From: Collinsella sp. AM33-4BH
GTDB taxonomy: Bacteria > Actinomycetota > Coriobacteriia > Coriobacteriales > Coriobacteriaceae
Direction of reading: 5' to 3'
NCBI RefSeq assembly: GCF_003469205.1
Contig: NZ_QSIN01000003.1
Location: forward strand, 62,001 to 126,000
DNA length: 64,000 nt
Shown in pieces: positions 42,106 to 50,672 of the stretch (its first letter is position 1; every line of letters starts with the position of its first letter). Below the pieces are notes generated by a model. It made no database searches. It was not told the DNA's origin and worked only from the letters and a program-made list of their open reading frames with translations. The position numbers were made by a program, and so were the translations under genes.

Positions 42106-42797
42106 GCATCCGCGACAACCTTGATATCTCGGCCTATCTGGTACTCGGTCCCGAAAACACGCTCGGGCGCCCCGTGGGCGATGTAGTGGCCCAGGCACTC
42201 GACGCCGGCTTTACCTGCATCCAGGTGCGCTCCAAGGTGGCAAGTGCCCGCGAGATCATCGCGCTGACCGACGACGCCGCGCAGGCTATCGCTCAGGCCG
42301 GCAAGACCGGTCAGGTCGCCTTGCTGATCGACGACCGCTTTGACTGCGTGCTCGCCGCGCGCGAGCAGGGCATCGCTGTCGACGGCGTGCACGTGGGTCA
42401 GAGCGACATCCCCGTCGAGGTCTGTCGCAAGCTGCTGGGCCCCGATGCCATCGTGGGTCTTTCGGCCCGTTGCGAGGAGATGCTCGAGTACGTCAAGACC
42501 GCCGACATGAGCCTGGTCGACTACCTGGGCATCGGCCCGCTCCACGAGACCGAGACCAAGCGCGACTGCGGACGCGCGGCCGACGGCTCCATCATCACCA
42601 AGAGCTTTGAGGACCTGGCCGCACTCCACGCGGCAAGCCCCGTGCCCATCGTGGTGGGCGGCGGCGTCAAGACGGCCGACCTGCCGCAGCTCAAGGCCAC
42701 CGGCGTCGACGGCTTCTTTGTGGTGAGCGCCGTCTGCAGCGCCGATGACCCCTACGTCGCGGCCAAGGAGCTCGTCGACACCTGGCAGCAGGCATAG
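42102..42797 (+). CDS. thiE: Thiamine-phosphate synthase ThiE
   Basis: 231 aa. TIM-barrel with FTCIQVRSKV, LLIDDRFDCVLAA, GVHVGQSD and VVGGGVK. It joins thiazole phosphate and pyrimidine pyrophosphate to thiamine phosphate. Starts in a 4-nt overlap with the previous gene. No thiD or thiC is present in this operon, so the pyrimidine must come from elsewhere in the genome or be salvaged. A palindrome array follows. Confidence 0.92.
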   Translation: MSIRDNLDISAYLVLGPENTLGRPVGDVVAQALDAGFTCIQVRSKVASAREIIALTDDAAQAIAQAGKTGQVALLIDDRFDCVLAAREQGIAVDGVHVGQSDIPVEVCRKLLGPDAIVGLSARCEEMLEYVKTADMSLVDYLGIGPLHETETKRDCGRAADGSIITKSFEDLAALHAASPVPIVVGGGVKTADLPQLKATGVDGFFVVSAVCSADDPYVAAKELVDTWQQA

Positions 42798-42841
42798 ACA
42801 TAGGCCGAGCAGCTACTCCGCAGCCTCATATCTTCAGCAAT

Positions 42842-43011
42842 GGAAAGCGCATCCCAGTTTGGACGTCCATTCCGGGATGCGCTTTCCGTATAGAGGGCCA
42901 GTGGGAAACTGCATCCCATTCCAGACGCAAATTCTGGGACGCCGTTTCCAAAACCCTCCCGTCCGGGAAACTGCATCCCGTTCTGGGCGCCGATTCTGGG
43001 ACGCGCTTTCC
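42842..43011. repeat. Three 46-bp palindromes at 62-bp period
   Basis: Units at 42842-42887, 42904-42949 and 42966-43011, each 46 bp with 16-bp spacers. The first is a perfect 14-bp dyad (GGAAAGCGCATCCC / GGGATGCGCTTTCC); the others are imperfect (GGAAACTGCATCCC ... GGGACGCGCTTTCC). It lies between the convergent thiE and patatin genes. Not coding, because the 62-bp period is not a multiple of three. Confidence 0.8.
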
Positions 43012-43021
43012 GCCGCAGCCC

Positions 43022-43891
43022 CTACCCCGCCAGGTAGGTCTCCAGCGCCGGCAAAGTCGCCTCCGCATCGTGGCGGCCGATCTGGTAGATGCGCTCGAGC
43101 TCATCGGGCTCGCGGCACAGCGACGGCACCTTCACCGATTCGCTCGGCCGCACCACAAAGATCTCGCCGGCAGCCTCGCGACGTGCCAGGTCATCGAGCG
43201 TAGCATTGTAGACCTCATGCCGATGCTCAAGCGCTGCGACAAACTCCGGGTAGTGACGGAACACACGACGCAGCATGGGCATCACGCTGTTGGGCTGCTT
43301 TACAAAGCCCGCCGGCTGCGTCAGCACCACCACGTTGCGGTCATAGCCCTGCGCAAACAGCCAAGCACTGGGAATGGAATCGGCCACGCCACCATCCAGA
43401 TACTTGCGGCCCTCAATAGCAACGGGACGCGTTGCCACAGGGATCGCCGATGACGCCCGAATCCACTCGATATCGCGCTCGTCGCCATACGGCAGATCGT
43501 GATAGACGGCCTTGCCCGTCTCGATATCGGTACACACGCACGTAAACCGCATGGGGCAGGCACGATATGTCTCCAGGTCGATGGGATCGCGCTCGACGGG
43601 CACCTCATGATAGGCAAAATCGGCATTGAACATGTCCCCTGTTCGCAACCAGCTCGTTACACTCGCATAGCGCTTGTCGGCGCAATAGGCCTTGTTGTAG
43701 CGGATGGCACGGCCGATCTGGCGCGATTTAAAGTTGTAGCCAAATGCCGCGCCCGCCGAGACACCCACCATATGGTCGCAAGTTAAGCCGCACTCCATCC
43801 ATACGTCGAGCACGCCCGCCGTATACATACCGCGGTAGCCGCCTCCCTCGAGCGCGAGCCCCACCGTGCGCGTCGTATCTGGCTGCGTCAT
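43022..43891 (-). CDS. Patatin-like phospholipase
   Basis: 289 aa. Catalytic dyad of the patatin fold: oxyanion loop GGGYRG (16-21), nucleophile Ser45 in GVSAG and the Asp of YLDGGVADS. It is cytoplasmic (no signal peptide) and should deacylate phospholipids or related esters. The ATG at 43891 has GGGGAT upstream. Palindromic repeats end 11 nt past its stop. Substrate unknown. Confidence 0.87.
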   Translation of the reverse strand: MTQPDTTRTVGLALEGGGYRGMYTAGVLDVWMECGLTCDHMVGVSAGAAFGYNFKSRQIGRAIRYNKAYCADKRYASVTSWLRTGDMFNADFAYHEVPVERDPIDLETYRACPMRFTCVCTDIETGKAVYHDLPYGDERDIEWIRASSAIPVATRPVAIEGRKYLDGGVADSIPSAWLFAQGYDRNVVVLTQPAGFVKQPNSVMPMLRRVFRHYPEFVAALEHRHEVYNATLDDLARREAAGEIFVVRPSESVKVPSLCREPDELERIYQIGRHDAEATLPALETYLAG

Positions 43892-44215
43892 GCGATCATC
43901 CCCGTTTCTGCGTTTTTAAACGGGACAAGTATACCCGTCAACATATATCGTCTCAGTCGCATTTTCATCGAACATCGCATCGTCGTGTTACCGCTTGGCA
44001 AATAATTGTCACCCATAGTATTGGCACCCCTATATAATTTTGTACTGTTGTTTATACTACTCAGCAGTTATCAACAGCGAACATTAGCCGGCAAAGTAAC
44101 CCAACAACGCCGCAAGGCGGAGGCCTGGATACACGCAATACGCTGAGCAACGACGCGTGTACACAACGAGCTCGCCCGACGCAATCCGCCCCGACCTCAG
44201 AAAGCCGCTTAGAAC
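43892..44215. other. Upstream region of the c-di-GMP gene
   Basis: 324 bp without a gene. An A+T-rich stretch with TTGTCA near 44008 and TATAAT near 44033 may hold the promoter, but the spacing is poor. Confidence 0.35.
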
Positions 44216-46933
44216 ATGGATACTGTCAGCAATTACACCGAAACGCTCGAAAAGACCATCCGTGACCTTCTCGAGCGTCAGGATGATCTGATTAGGACCG
44301 CCTTTACCGACCAGCTTACCGGACTTGGCAACCGCGGCGGCTTTGCCCGTTCCCTCGAGGAGCTCTGGGGGCAGGACATCCCCGTTACCATGGCGTTCAT
44401 CGATATCGACAATCTCAAGCACTGCAACGACGTCTTTGGGCATGACGAGGGCAACCGCTACATCTTGCAGGTAAGCCTTTATCTCAAACTGTATATGAAA
44501 GTGGACGAGGCGGCGTTTCGCATAGGCGGCGACGAGTTTGCCATCCTATCTACGATTGCGACCGAGGACGACCTCGCCGAACGTCTGGAACACTGCCGAA
44601 CGGTCCTGCTCAAGAACAACGATTCCGAGATGCCTCATTCGTTTAGCTACGGAGTGGCACACGCCGACCCCGCCCTGGGCGAAGCCTCCAATCGCATGAC
44701 ACTCGATGCCGACCATCGCATGTACGACTACAAGCTGCGCCATGCCATGCACCTTGATCGACGCAATATCGTGCAAGTCCACGCCGACGACTTCGAAATA
44801 AGCGACCGCGTTTTCGATGCCTTTTCGATGCTCAACGAAGGCCGTTATTGCTTTATCGAGAACTTGGACAAGCATCGCACCCTTTGGTCACAAGGCGCCT
44901 TGCGCGATCTCGGTCTTCCTTCCGAGCATATCGACAACTGCCACGATTACTGGAAAACGCGTGTCCATCCCGATGACCTTGAGGCCTATACCAGCGATAT
45001 CGACCAAATCTACAACGGCTCCAAACACCGCCGCGTCATGCAGTACCGTATGCGCAATGCCGCGGGCGACTACGTCCTTTGCCGCGCTCGCGGGTTTCGT
45101 ATCGACGGCGACGGAAATACCCCCTCGCTCTATGTCGGCGAGCTCGTCAACCACTCGCTTGCCGAAACCGTCGACGCCGCTACGGGCCTCGGAACGCAGC
45201 GTATGCTGATCAACGCTATCGATGCTTGCCGTCGCGACCGTTGCGAGACGGGGCTTATAGCGGTCCGCGTTCGCGGCACGGCAAAGCTCAACGAGCTCTA
45301 TGGGGCCGAGGCTGTCGACAACATGCTCGCCGAATACGCAGGCCGCATGTTGTCGATCACCCGCGGCAGGAGTCGCGTCTTCCGCTCACGAAACGCCCAG
45401 TTCGTCGTGCTTAGCAACGAGTTGGGCCACGAGGCATTCGAGCAACTGACCCATCATCTTAAAGAAGCCGTTTTCGCTCCTGTTCAAATCGCGGGCGATA
45501 CCATTACCCCCGTCTGCCTCGTCGTTCCGGCCTTTTACGAGCGCTTAATCAATCAAGCGACCGCTGTTTTAGGCGAACTCGACCGTCGTCTTCGTGCGGC
45601 CGGCGGGCTTGTTCCCAACGACAGCCTCCCCATACCTGAGATTGAGCGCAAAAGCGCCGTCGCCGAACGCATCGATACGCTCACGGGCCTCTATCGACCC
45701 AGCGAGTTTATGCGGCGTGCCAACGCATTTCTGAGGACAGGGCGCGACGGCGCTTGGTGTATCGCCACCGTCGACATGGGACACATGCGGCTGTTCAACG
45801 AATGGCACGGACAGGCCGAGGGCGACCGCATGCTCGCCGATGTGGGCACGGTCCTCAAGGACATCGAGAATGCCGACATGGGCGTCGCAGGGTACTGGGG
45901 CCAAGATGACTTTTGCGTACTCATCCCCTTTGAGCACGACACCGTCCATAAAATCTATAACCGCGTTCGCGAGGCCGTGGCCAAGCATGATAACGGCGTA
46001 GGTTTCTGGCCGTCCATGGGTGTCTACCCCATCGACTCCAACGAGGAAATCAGCATCGATGCACAGGCCAAGGCCATGTTTACCAATCGGCGCGCGAAAA
46101 ACGACTTTAAGGATCGCATTGCCGTCTTTCGCCCCGAGGAATACAAGCGCGAGGTTGCGTTTCACCGCACCCTCACCGAGTTCCAGTATGCGCTCTCAAA
46201 CGACCGCATCACCTACTATCTGCAGCCACTGGTTGATATGGAAACCGGCGAGATCATTGGCGCCGAGGCGCTCACACGCTGGATCGACAAAGATGGCTCT
46301 CTCATTTCGCCCGCAACGTTTATCCCCGCACTCGAGGAAAGCGGCTTTGTGGTGACGCTCGACAAGTACATTTGGCAGGGCGTCGCCTCGTGGCTGCGCG
46401 AGCGCATCGATCGAGGACTTCGCGTGGTTCCGGTCTCGCTTAATGTGTCGCGCGTGGATATCCTTGCCTGCGACGTTGCCGAACATATGGGGGCGCTCGC
46501 CGCCCAATACAACCTACCGCCCGAGCTCATGCGTATCGAGATCACCGAGACGGCTTATACGGGGGAGTCCGAGGCCGTGGACAAACTGACAGCCGACCTG
46601 CACATCCGCGGCTTCTCGACCTATATGGACGATTTTGGCACCGGCCAGTCCACGCTCGCGATGCTCAAGAACGTCAACGTCGACGTCATCAAGCTCGACC
46701 GCACCTTTGTGCCCACCGACCGCGATCAAGGCCGCAGCGCGCAGATCGTGTCATCGATGCTCGAGATGGCGCAGTCGCTCCATCTGCCCGTCGTAGTCGA
46801 AGGCGTCGAGACAAATGAGCAGGCGAACATGCTACGACAGATGGGCGCCCGCTACGCTCAGGGCTTCCTCTACTACCGCCCCATGCCGGCGAAGGATTTT
46901 GAGGCATTGTTCGATGGTGGCGACAGCAACTAA
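44216..46933 (+). CDS. Multi-domain c-di-GMP protein: GGDEF-PAS-GGDEF-GGDEF-EAL
   Basis: 905 aa, cytoplasmic. First GGDEF domain (about 25-180) is intact, with GGDEF at 104-108 and DQLTGLGNRGGF. A PAS-like domain follows (about 200-315, CFIENLDKHRTLWS...). The second GGDEF (about 320-460) is degenerate. The third has GQDDF at 562-566. The EAL domain (about 655-895) keeps EAL at 684-686, NVSR and DDFGTG. The protein may both make and degrade c-di-GMP. The ribosome binding site is weak, but the ATG at 44216 fits the domain start. A paralogue lacking the third GGDEF and EAL lies downstream. Confidence 0.87.
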   Translation: MDTVSNYTETLEKTIRDLLERQDDLIRTAFTDQLTGLGNRGGFARSLEELWGQDIPVTMAFIDIDNLKHCNDVFGHDEGNRYILQVSLYLKLYMKVDEAAFRIGGDEFAILSTIATEDDLAERLEHCRTVLLKNNDSEMPHSFSYGVAHADPALGEASNRMTLDADHRMYDYKLRHAMHLDRRNIVQVHADDFEISDRVFDAFSMLNEGRYCFIENLDKHRTLWSQGALRDLGLPSEHIDNCHDYWKTRVHPDDLEAYTSDIDQIYNGSKHRRVMQYRMRNAAGDYVLCRARGFRIDGDGNTPSLYVGELVNHSLAETVDAATGLGTQRMLINAIDACRRDRCETGLIAVRVRGTAKLNELYGAEAVDNMLAEYAGRMLSITRGRSRVFRSRNAQFVVLSNELGHEAFEQLTHHLKEAVFAPVQIAGDTITPVCLVVPAFYERLINQATAVLGELDRRLRAAGGLVPNDSLPIPEIERKSAVAERIDTLTGLYRPSEFMRRANAFLRTGRDGAWCIATVDMGHMRLFNEWHGQAEGDRMLADVGTVLKDIENADMGVAGYWGQDDFCVLIPFEHDTVHKIYNRVREAVAKHDNGVGFWPSMGVYPIDSNEEISIDAQAKAMFTNRRAKNDFKDRIAVFRPEEYKREVAFHRTLTEFQYALSNDRITYYLQPLVDMETGEIIGAEALTRWIDKDGSLISPATFIPALEESGFVVTLDKYIWQGVASWLRERIDRGLRVVPVSLNVSRVDILACDVAEHMGALAAQYNLPPELMRIEITETAYTGESEAVDKLTADLHIRGFSTYMDDFGTGQSTLAMLKNVNVDVIKLDRTFVPTDRDQGRSAQIVSSMLEMAQSLHLPVVVEGVETNEQANMLRQMGARYAQGFLYYRPMPAKDFEALFDGGDSN

Positions 46934-47057
46934 TACGCTCGTGCGCAAACGCCACCGTCGAGGGAGCGTTTGTTCCCATGAGCCAACTAATACCCCAATC
47001 TAAACCGAATTGGGAGTAAGATACAAACCATTGTTCCATCCAAGGAGGTCATCCATC

Positions 47058-48591
47058 ATGAACGAGTCGTATCGCCTGGGCGAGCAATCAATCATCGCTC
47101 ATCTTCAGCGACTTGCGAACGGGGCCTCAACCACCGAGCTCGATGTTGCCGCGCTGCCCCCGGAGTTGCGTGCCATTGGTGAGCAACTGCAGAAAACGCT
47201 CGCCATCCTGCAACAAGAACGCGAGCTGCTTGAGCACGGCGCCTATATCGACTCGCTCACCAATCTTGGCAACCGTGGCGGACTCGACCGCCATGTCGAT
47301 CAGCTCTGGCGCAAAGGCACCCCCTTCACCTGCGCCTATATCGATATCGACCGCCTTAAGCATTGCAACGATAAGTTTGGCCACGCCGAGGGCAATCGCT
47401 ACATTCTGAGCATCTGCCGCGCACTCACCGAGACAATGGAGCACGATGAGCTGCTGTTCCGTATCGGTGGAGACGAATTTGTACTTATATCCCCCACGAC
47501 AGACGAAGCCGAGCTCGAGCAGCGCCTGGAGCGGACGCGTGCCAATCTTATCGAGGCAACATCGGACGGCAAGGCGCCCATGATCGCCAGCTTTAGTTTT
47601 GGCTGCTCGCGCGTCGACCCGCTTGCAGGCGATACGCGTCGCCAGATGACAAAGGACGCCGACCGCAAAATGTATCGCTACAAGCTCATGTACCGTGTGC
47701 AACAACCGGAAGAAGGCGATGCGCCGCAACGCCCGGTCACCGAACAACCCCCCCCCCTGCAACGACCGAGTGTTCCAAGCGATCTCCATGAGCTCCGAGA
47801 CACGCTATCCGTTCATCATTAACCTCGACACCGGCGAATCGCAATGGTCGGTTAATGCCGTGCGCGATTTTGACCTACCCTCCCAGCATCCCTACAACTC
47901 GCTCGATATATGGCTTGCCCGTGTTCACCCCGAGGACCGCGACAACGTACGTGCCGAGCTCGATATGGTGGTAAACGGCACGTGGCACTTCCACTGCATG
48001 CAGTATCGCGTCATGAATACCGCCGGAAAATACGCGCTTTGCGACTGCACGGGTTACCGCCTGGACGGCACCGATACCGAGCCCAACATGTATGTGGGCA
48101 TTGTCACCAACCGAAGCTTGGCAGATACGACCGATTCCGTGACCGGTCTGGGCGATATCCACGCCCTGGTCAACGCCATTGGCGAGATGCGTCGCGTGGC
48201 ACGAAACGCGGGCTTGATCGCCATTAAAATCGACGAAATCGCACAGGTCAATGCCCGCTTTGGCTTTGATGCAGGCGACCGCGTTTTGGCAGAAAGCGCC
48301 GCCTGCCTCATGGATTGCTCGCGCGGCAAGGGTCGTCTGTTCCGCTCGACCGGACCGATGTTCGTGGCGCTCTTTGACGACTTTGACCCCGAAGAGACCG
48401 ACGCGGTTGCAGACGAAATCGAACGGTTCTTGGGATCGCCCGTGCTCCTCGGCTCATTTGAATATCAGCCGCCCCTTCGCGTGGCAACGCTTCATCTGGA
48501 CGCCGTCGACCGACAGCCCGTTTCCATTTTGAACGAACTTAATGCGCTGATTAAAGAGGCGCCACAGGTACCGGGCACCAAGCTGGACTAG
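47058..48591 (+). CDS. Diguanylate cyclase (GGDEF-PAS-GGDEF) split at a C10 tract
   Basis: As sequenced, a 254-aa GGDEF protein (47058-47822; DSLTNLGNRGGL, GGDEF at 137-141) ends just past ten cytosines at 47748-47757. Beyond the tract another frame, open to 48591, encodes the PAS-like and degenerate GGDEF domains (CNDRVFQAISMSSETRYPFIINLDTGESQWS), matching the layout of the 905-aa paralogue (DRVFDAFSM...). Losing one C joins both into one 510-aa protein. AAGGAGG precedes ATG 47058. The tract lies in the linker between the domains, so slippage would toggle a complete enzyme with sensor and a free GGDEF domain. A sequencing error at the homopolymer is the main alternative. Confidence 0.8.
47748..47757 (+). 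repeat. C10 homopolymer, putative phase-variation tract
   Basis: Ten consecutive C in the coding strand, fixed by the reading frames on either side. Nine would give one continuous reading frame. Confidence 0.85.
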
Positions 48592-48877
48592 CGTTATGGG
48601 GCGCATGATGGTTAATTTCCGATCTCGGGCGAACACATTGGGCAAATAGGCCGTACCCGCAGTTAGCCGAACGCCCCCCCCGCAGTCCCTAGCGGGCCCG
48701 GGGGCACCGTTTCGATACTCTTGGTTTACTTTGCCTGATGCAAATAAGTGCTCAACAAGATAGAACCTATCCCCCGCCACGGATATGCCCTCGAGTAAAT
48801 CTGTTAAGCCAAGCCTATCAAATTCTATTGACAATTGGCTGCATTGGTCCATTTTGTCGTCCAGCCACTTCCGCTGG
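48592..48877. other. Intergenic region with GC-rich hairpin
   Basis: 286 bp without a supported gene. GCCCCC and GGGGGC arms around 48672-48706 can form a hairpin. The composition is more A+T-rich towards 48880, as in the region to its right. Confidence 0.4.
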
Positions 48878-49198
48878 CTATCGCCTCATAAACACAAACC
48901 TAACGAGCCGCACGAACGACAAAGAGGCCAAGCTGAACAGAAGTAGAACCAAAACTTCAAAAACGCTGGTATTCCAATCGCGTACCCAGCCCTCTACCGC
49001 CCACAAGAAAAACAGCAGCCCCATCCATAACGTCACAGAAGAAATCAGCTTTGCGTAGGGGCGTATATCAATCTCGCTCTCCCTTTTTGTGACATCATAT
49101 CCAGCAATTGAGCAGAGCCATCTTCCTCTTCGGTATTGGATTGAAAGGACAATCAAGGCAATCGAAGTCATCAAGCAAACAGCATCCTCTGTTTCCAT
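48878..49198 (-). CDS. Small membrane protein, DUF3784-like
   Basis: 106 aa with three hydrophobic segments (CLMTSIALIVLSI near residues 8-20, LISSVTLWMGLLFFLWAVEG, VFEVLVLLLFSLASLSFV). The sequence WLCSIAGYDVTKRESEIDIRPYAKLIS resembles the AGYNTMSKEEK region of DUF3784 proteins; function unknown. ATG 49198 has AAAGGA six nt upstream. Its base composition is clearly more A+T-rich than the neighbours, which suggests acquisition by transfer, next to an IS30 remnant. Confidence 0.65.
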   Translation of the reverse strand: METEDAVCLMTSIALIVLSIQYRRGRWLCSIAGYDVTKRESEIDIRPYAKLISSVTLWMGLLFFLWAVEGWVRDWNTSVFEVLVLLLFSLASLSFVRLVRFVFMRR

Positions 49199-49602
49199 AG
49201 AGTTTCCTTTGCTTTCCATCCTAGTTACGCATTCACAATCGAATCAAACCAAGTATGAATTACTCGATAGCAACCGCCTTAGTATAAACCATAGCCGCCG
49301 CAGCAGCCCGCCTTCTAAGACCTCAGAGTTCGCCATCGAAGGCGACCTGCCCAGACTCCTCACAATCGGCTTGCATGAGGCCCCGAGCTCCAACATACTC
49401 TGGACCGTGTCCCTCTCGTACCTGGTGAGCGAGCCCGCCGTTGGCCCTCGGGGCCGGCTTCCCGGCCCCGAGAAACACTCGGATGAAGCTACCGATCGAG
49501 ACGGGGCGCATGATGGGCGGTCGCTGGAATCGCGCCCCACGCCATCTGCCCGCTCGTGCGATAATCCTCCGCAGAAGTCACCGACAGCAGAGGGAGTTTG
49601 TG
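49199..49602. other. Degraded region with IS30 remnant
   Basis: 404 bp without an intact gene. It includes the IS30-like fragment listed separately, a GGGGCCGG/CCGGCCCC hairpin near 49450-49470 and the second copy of GGGGCGCATGATGG. Confidence 0.5.
49306..49435 (-). pseudogene. Remnant of an IS30-family transposase N-terminus
   Basis: Minus-strand residues LTRYERDTVQSMLELGASCK, then PIVRSLGRSPSMANSEV, follow the helix-turn-helix region of IS30 transposases (LT..ER..I...L..G.S...IA..LGRSPSTVSREV). No catalytic domain follows. Confidence 0.6.
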
Positions 49603-50208
49603 ATGAAGGTTCTTTTGGTCAATGGCAGCCCCAAGGCAAACGGCAACACCGACCGCGCACTCGCCGAGATTGCCGAGCAGCTCAACGCAGAGGGCATTGA
49701 GACGCAGGTGTTTCAGCTGGGCGCCAAGCCTATTCGCGATTGCATCGGGTGCGGCCAGTGCGGCAAGCTCGATTGCCGCTGCACCTTTGACGACGATATG
49801 GTCAACGAGCTGATTGCCGCTGCCGAGCAGGCAGACGGCTTTGTCTTTGGTTCGCCCGTCTACTACGCGCATCCCAGCGGACGCATCCTCTCTGCCCTCG
49901 ACCGTGCATTCTATGCTGGCAGCAAGGCCTTTGCGCACAAGCCGGGCGCCGCTGTCGCCGTTGCCCGTCGCGGTGGCACGTCGACCACCTTCGATGTGCT
50001 CAACAAATACTTCACCATCAACCAGATGCCCGTGGTGGCATCCACCTACTGGAACAACGTCTTTGGCGCCATGCCGGGCGAGGCCGCCCAGGACGCCGAA
50101 GGCCTTGCCACCATGCGAAACATCGGCAAAAACATGGCCTGGCTCCTACGTTGCATCGAGGCGGGAAAGGCCGCCGGCATCGAAGCCCCCCCAGGCCGAT
50201 CGCGCTAG
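49603..50208 (+). CDS. NAD(P)H-dependent FMN reductase / iron-sulfur flavoprotein
   Basis: 201 aa. Flavodoxin-like fold with the phosphate loop VNGSPKANGNTDRAL, a cysteine cluster IGCGQCGKLDCRC and FGSPVYYAHPSG for flavin binding. Members reduce quinones, nitro compounds or iron with FMN. Start at ATG 49603 with GAGGGAG upstream; the frame is open further upstream through a degenerate region. Followed 36 nt later by an ArsC-like gene on the same strand, so likely co-transcribed. Confidence 0.87.
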   Translation: MKVLLVNGSPKANGNTDRALAEIAEQLNAEGIETQVFQLGAKPIRDCIGCGQCGKLDCRCTFDDDMVNELIAAAEQADGFVFGSPVYYAHPSGRILSALDRAFYAGSKAFAHKPGAAVAVARRGGTSTTFDVLNKYFTINQMPVVASTYWNNVFGAMPGEAAQDAEGLATMRNIGKNMAWLLRCIEAGKAAGIEAPPGRSR

Positions 50209-50244
50209 GACCAACTTCATCAGGTAGAACGGCGGAACATAGAT

Positions 50245-50586
50245 ATGAATATTCAAATTTTCGGGACTAAGAAGTCCTTCGATACCAAGAAGGCCCAGCG
50301 CTATTTTAAGGAGCGACGCATTAAGGTGCAGTTTATCGACCTTAAGGAAAAGGAGATGAGCAAGGGCGAGCTCACGAGCGTGATGCAGGCGGTCGGCGGC
50401 ATCGACAAGCTGCTCAACCCCAAAGCCAAGGACGAGGAGACGCTCGCACTCATCCAGCACCTCACCCCCAGCCAGCGCTTTGATAAGCTGCTCGAGAACC
50501 AGCAGGTTCTGGCCGAGCCCATCGTGCGCAACGGCAAGAAGGCCACCGTCGGTTATTGCCCCGATGTGTGGGGAGCCTGGGAGTAG
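50245..50586 (+). CDS. ArsC/Spx-family protein without the active-site Cys
   Basis: 113 aa with the thioredoxin-like layout of ArsC/YffB: MNIQIFGTKKSFDTKKAQRYFKERRIKVQFIDL, then GGIDKLLNPK, LIQHLTPSQRFDKLLENQQVLAEPIVRNGKKATVG. The usual catalytic Cys in the first loop is replaced by Phe (KKSFDTKKA), so arsenate reduction is unlikely. It may be a regulatory or structural member. Adjacent to a flavoprotein gene. Confidence 0.8.
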   Translation: MNIQIFGTKKSFDTKKAQRYFKERRIKVQFIDLKEKEMSKGELTSVMQAVGGIDKLLNPKAKDEETLALIQHLTPSQRFDKLLENQQVLAEPIVRNGKKATVGYCPDVWGAWE

Positions 50587-50672
50587 CCTGTGTTATTTGC
50601 CGGCGCGTGGGTATAAGAGCAGGCGTTTGGCATAAGATTTAACTGTAAGCCATGTCTAACAAAGGAGGGCAC

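Noticed and set aside
40879-42198. 439-codon open frame antisense to thiM and thiE
   Set aside because: Shadow of three well-supported thiamine genes.
42842-43011. CRISPR-like array
   Set aside because: Units are self-palindromic, spacers are only 16 bp and just three units exist; no cas genes nearby.
44008-44038. Promoter for the 905-aa c-di-GMP gene
   Set aside because: TTGTCA and TATAAT are present, but the spacing is too long for confidence.
48672-48680. Second poly-C run as another phase-variation tract
   Set aside because: Lies in non-coding sequence as part of a GC-rich hairpin; no frame depends on it.
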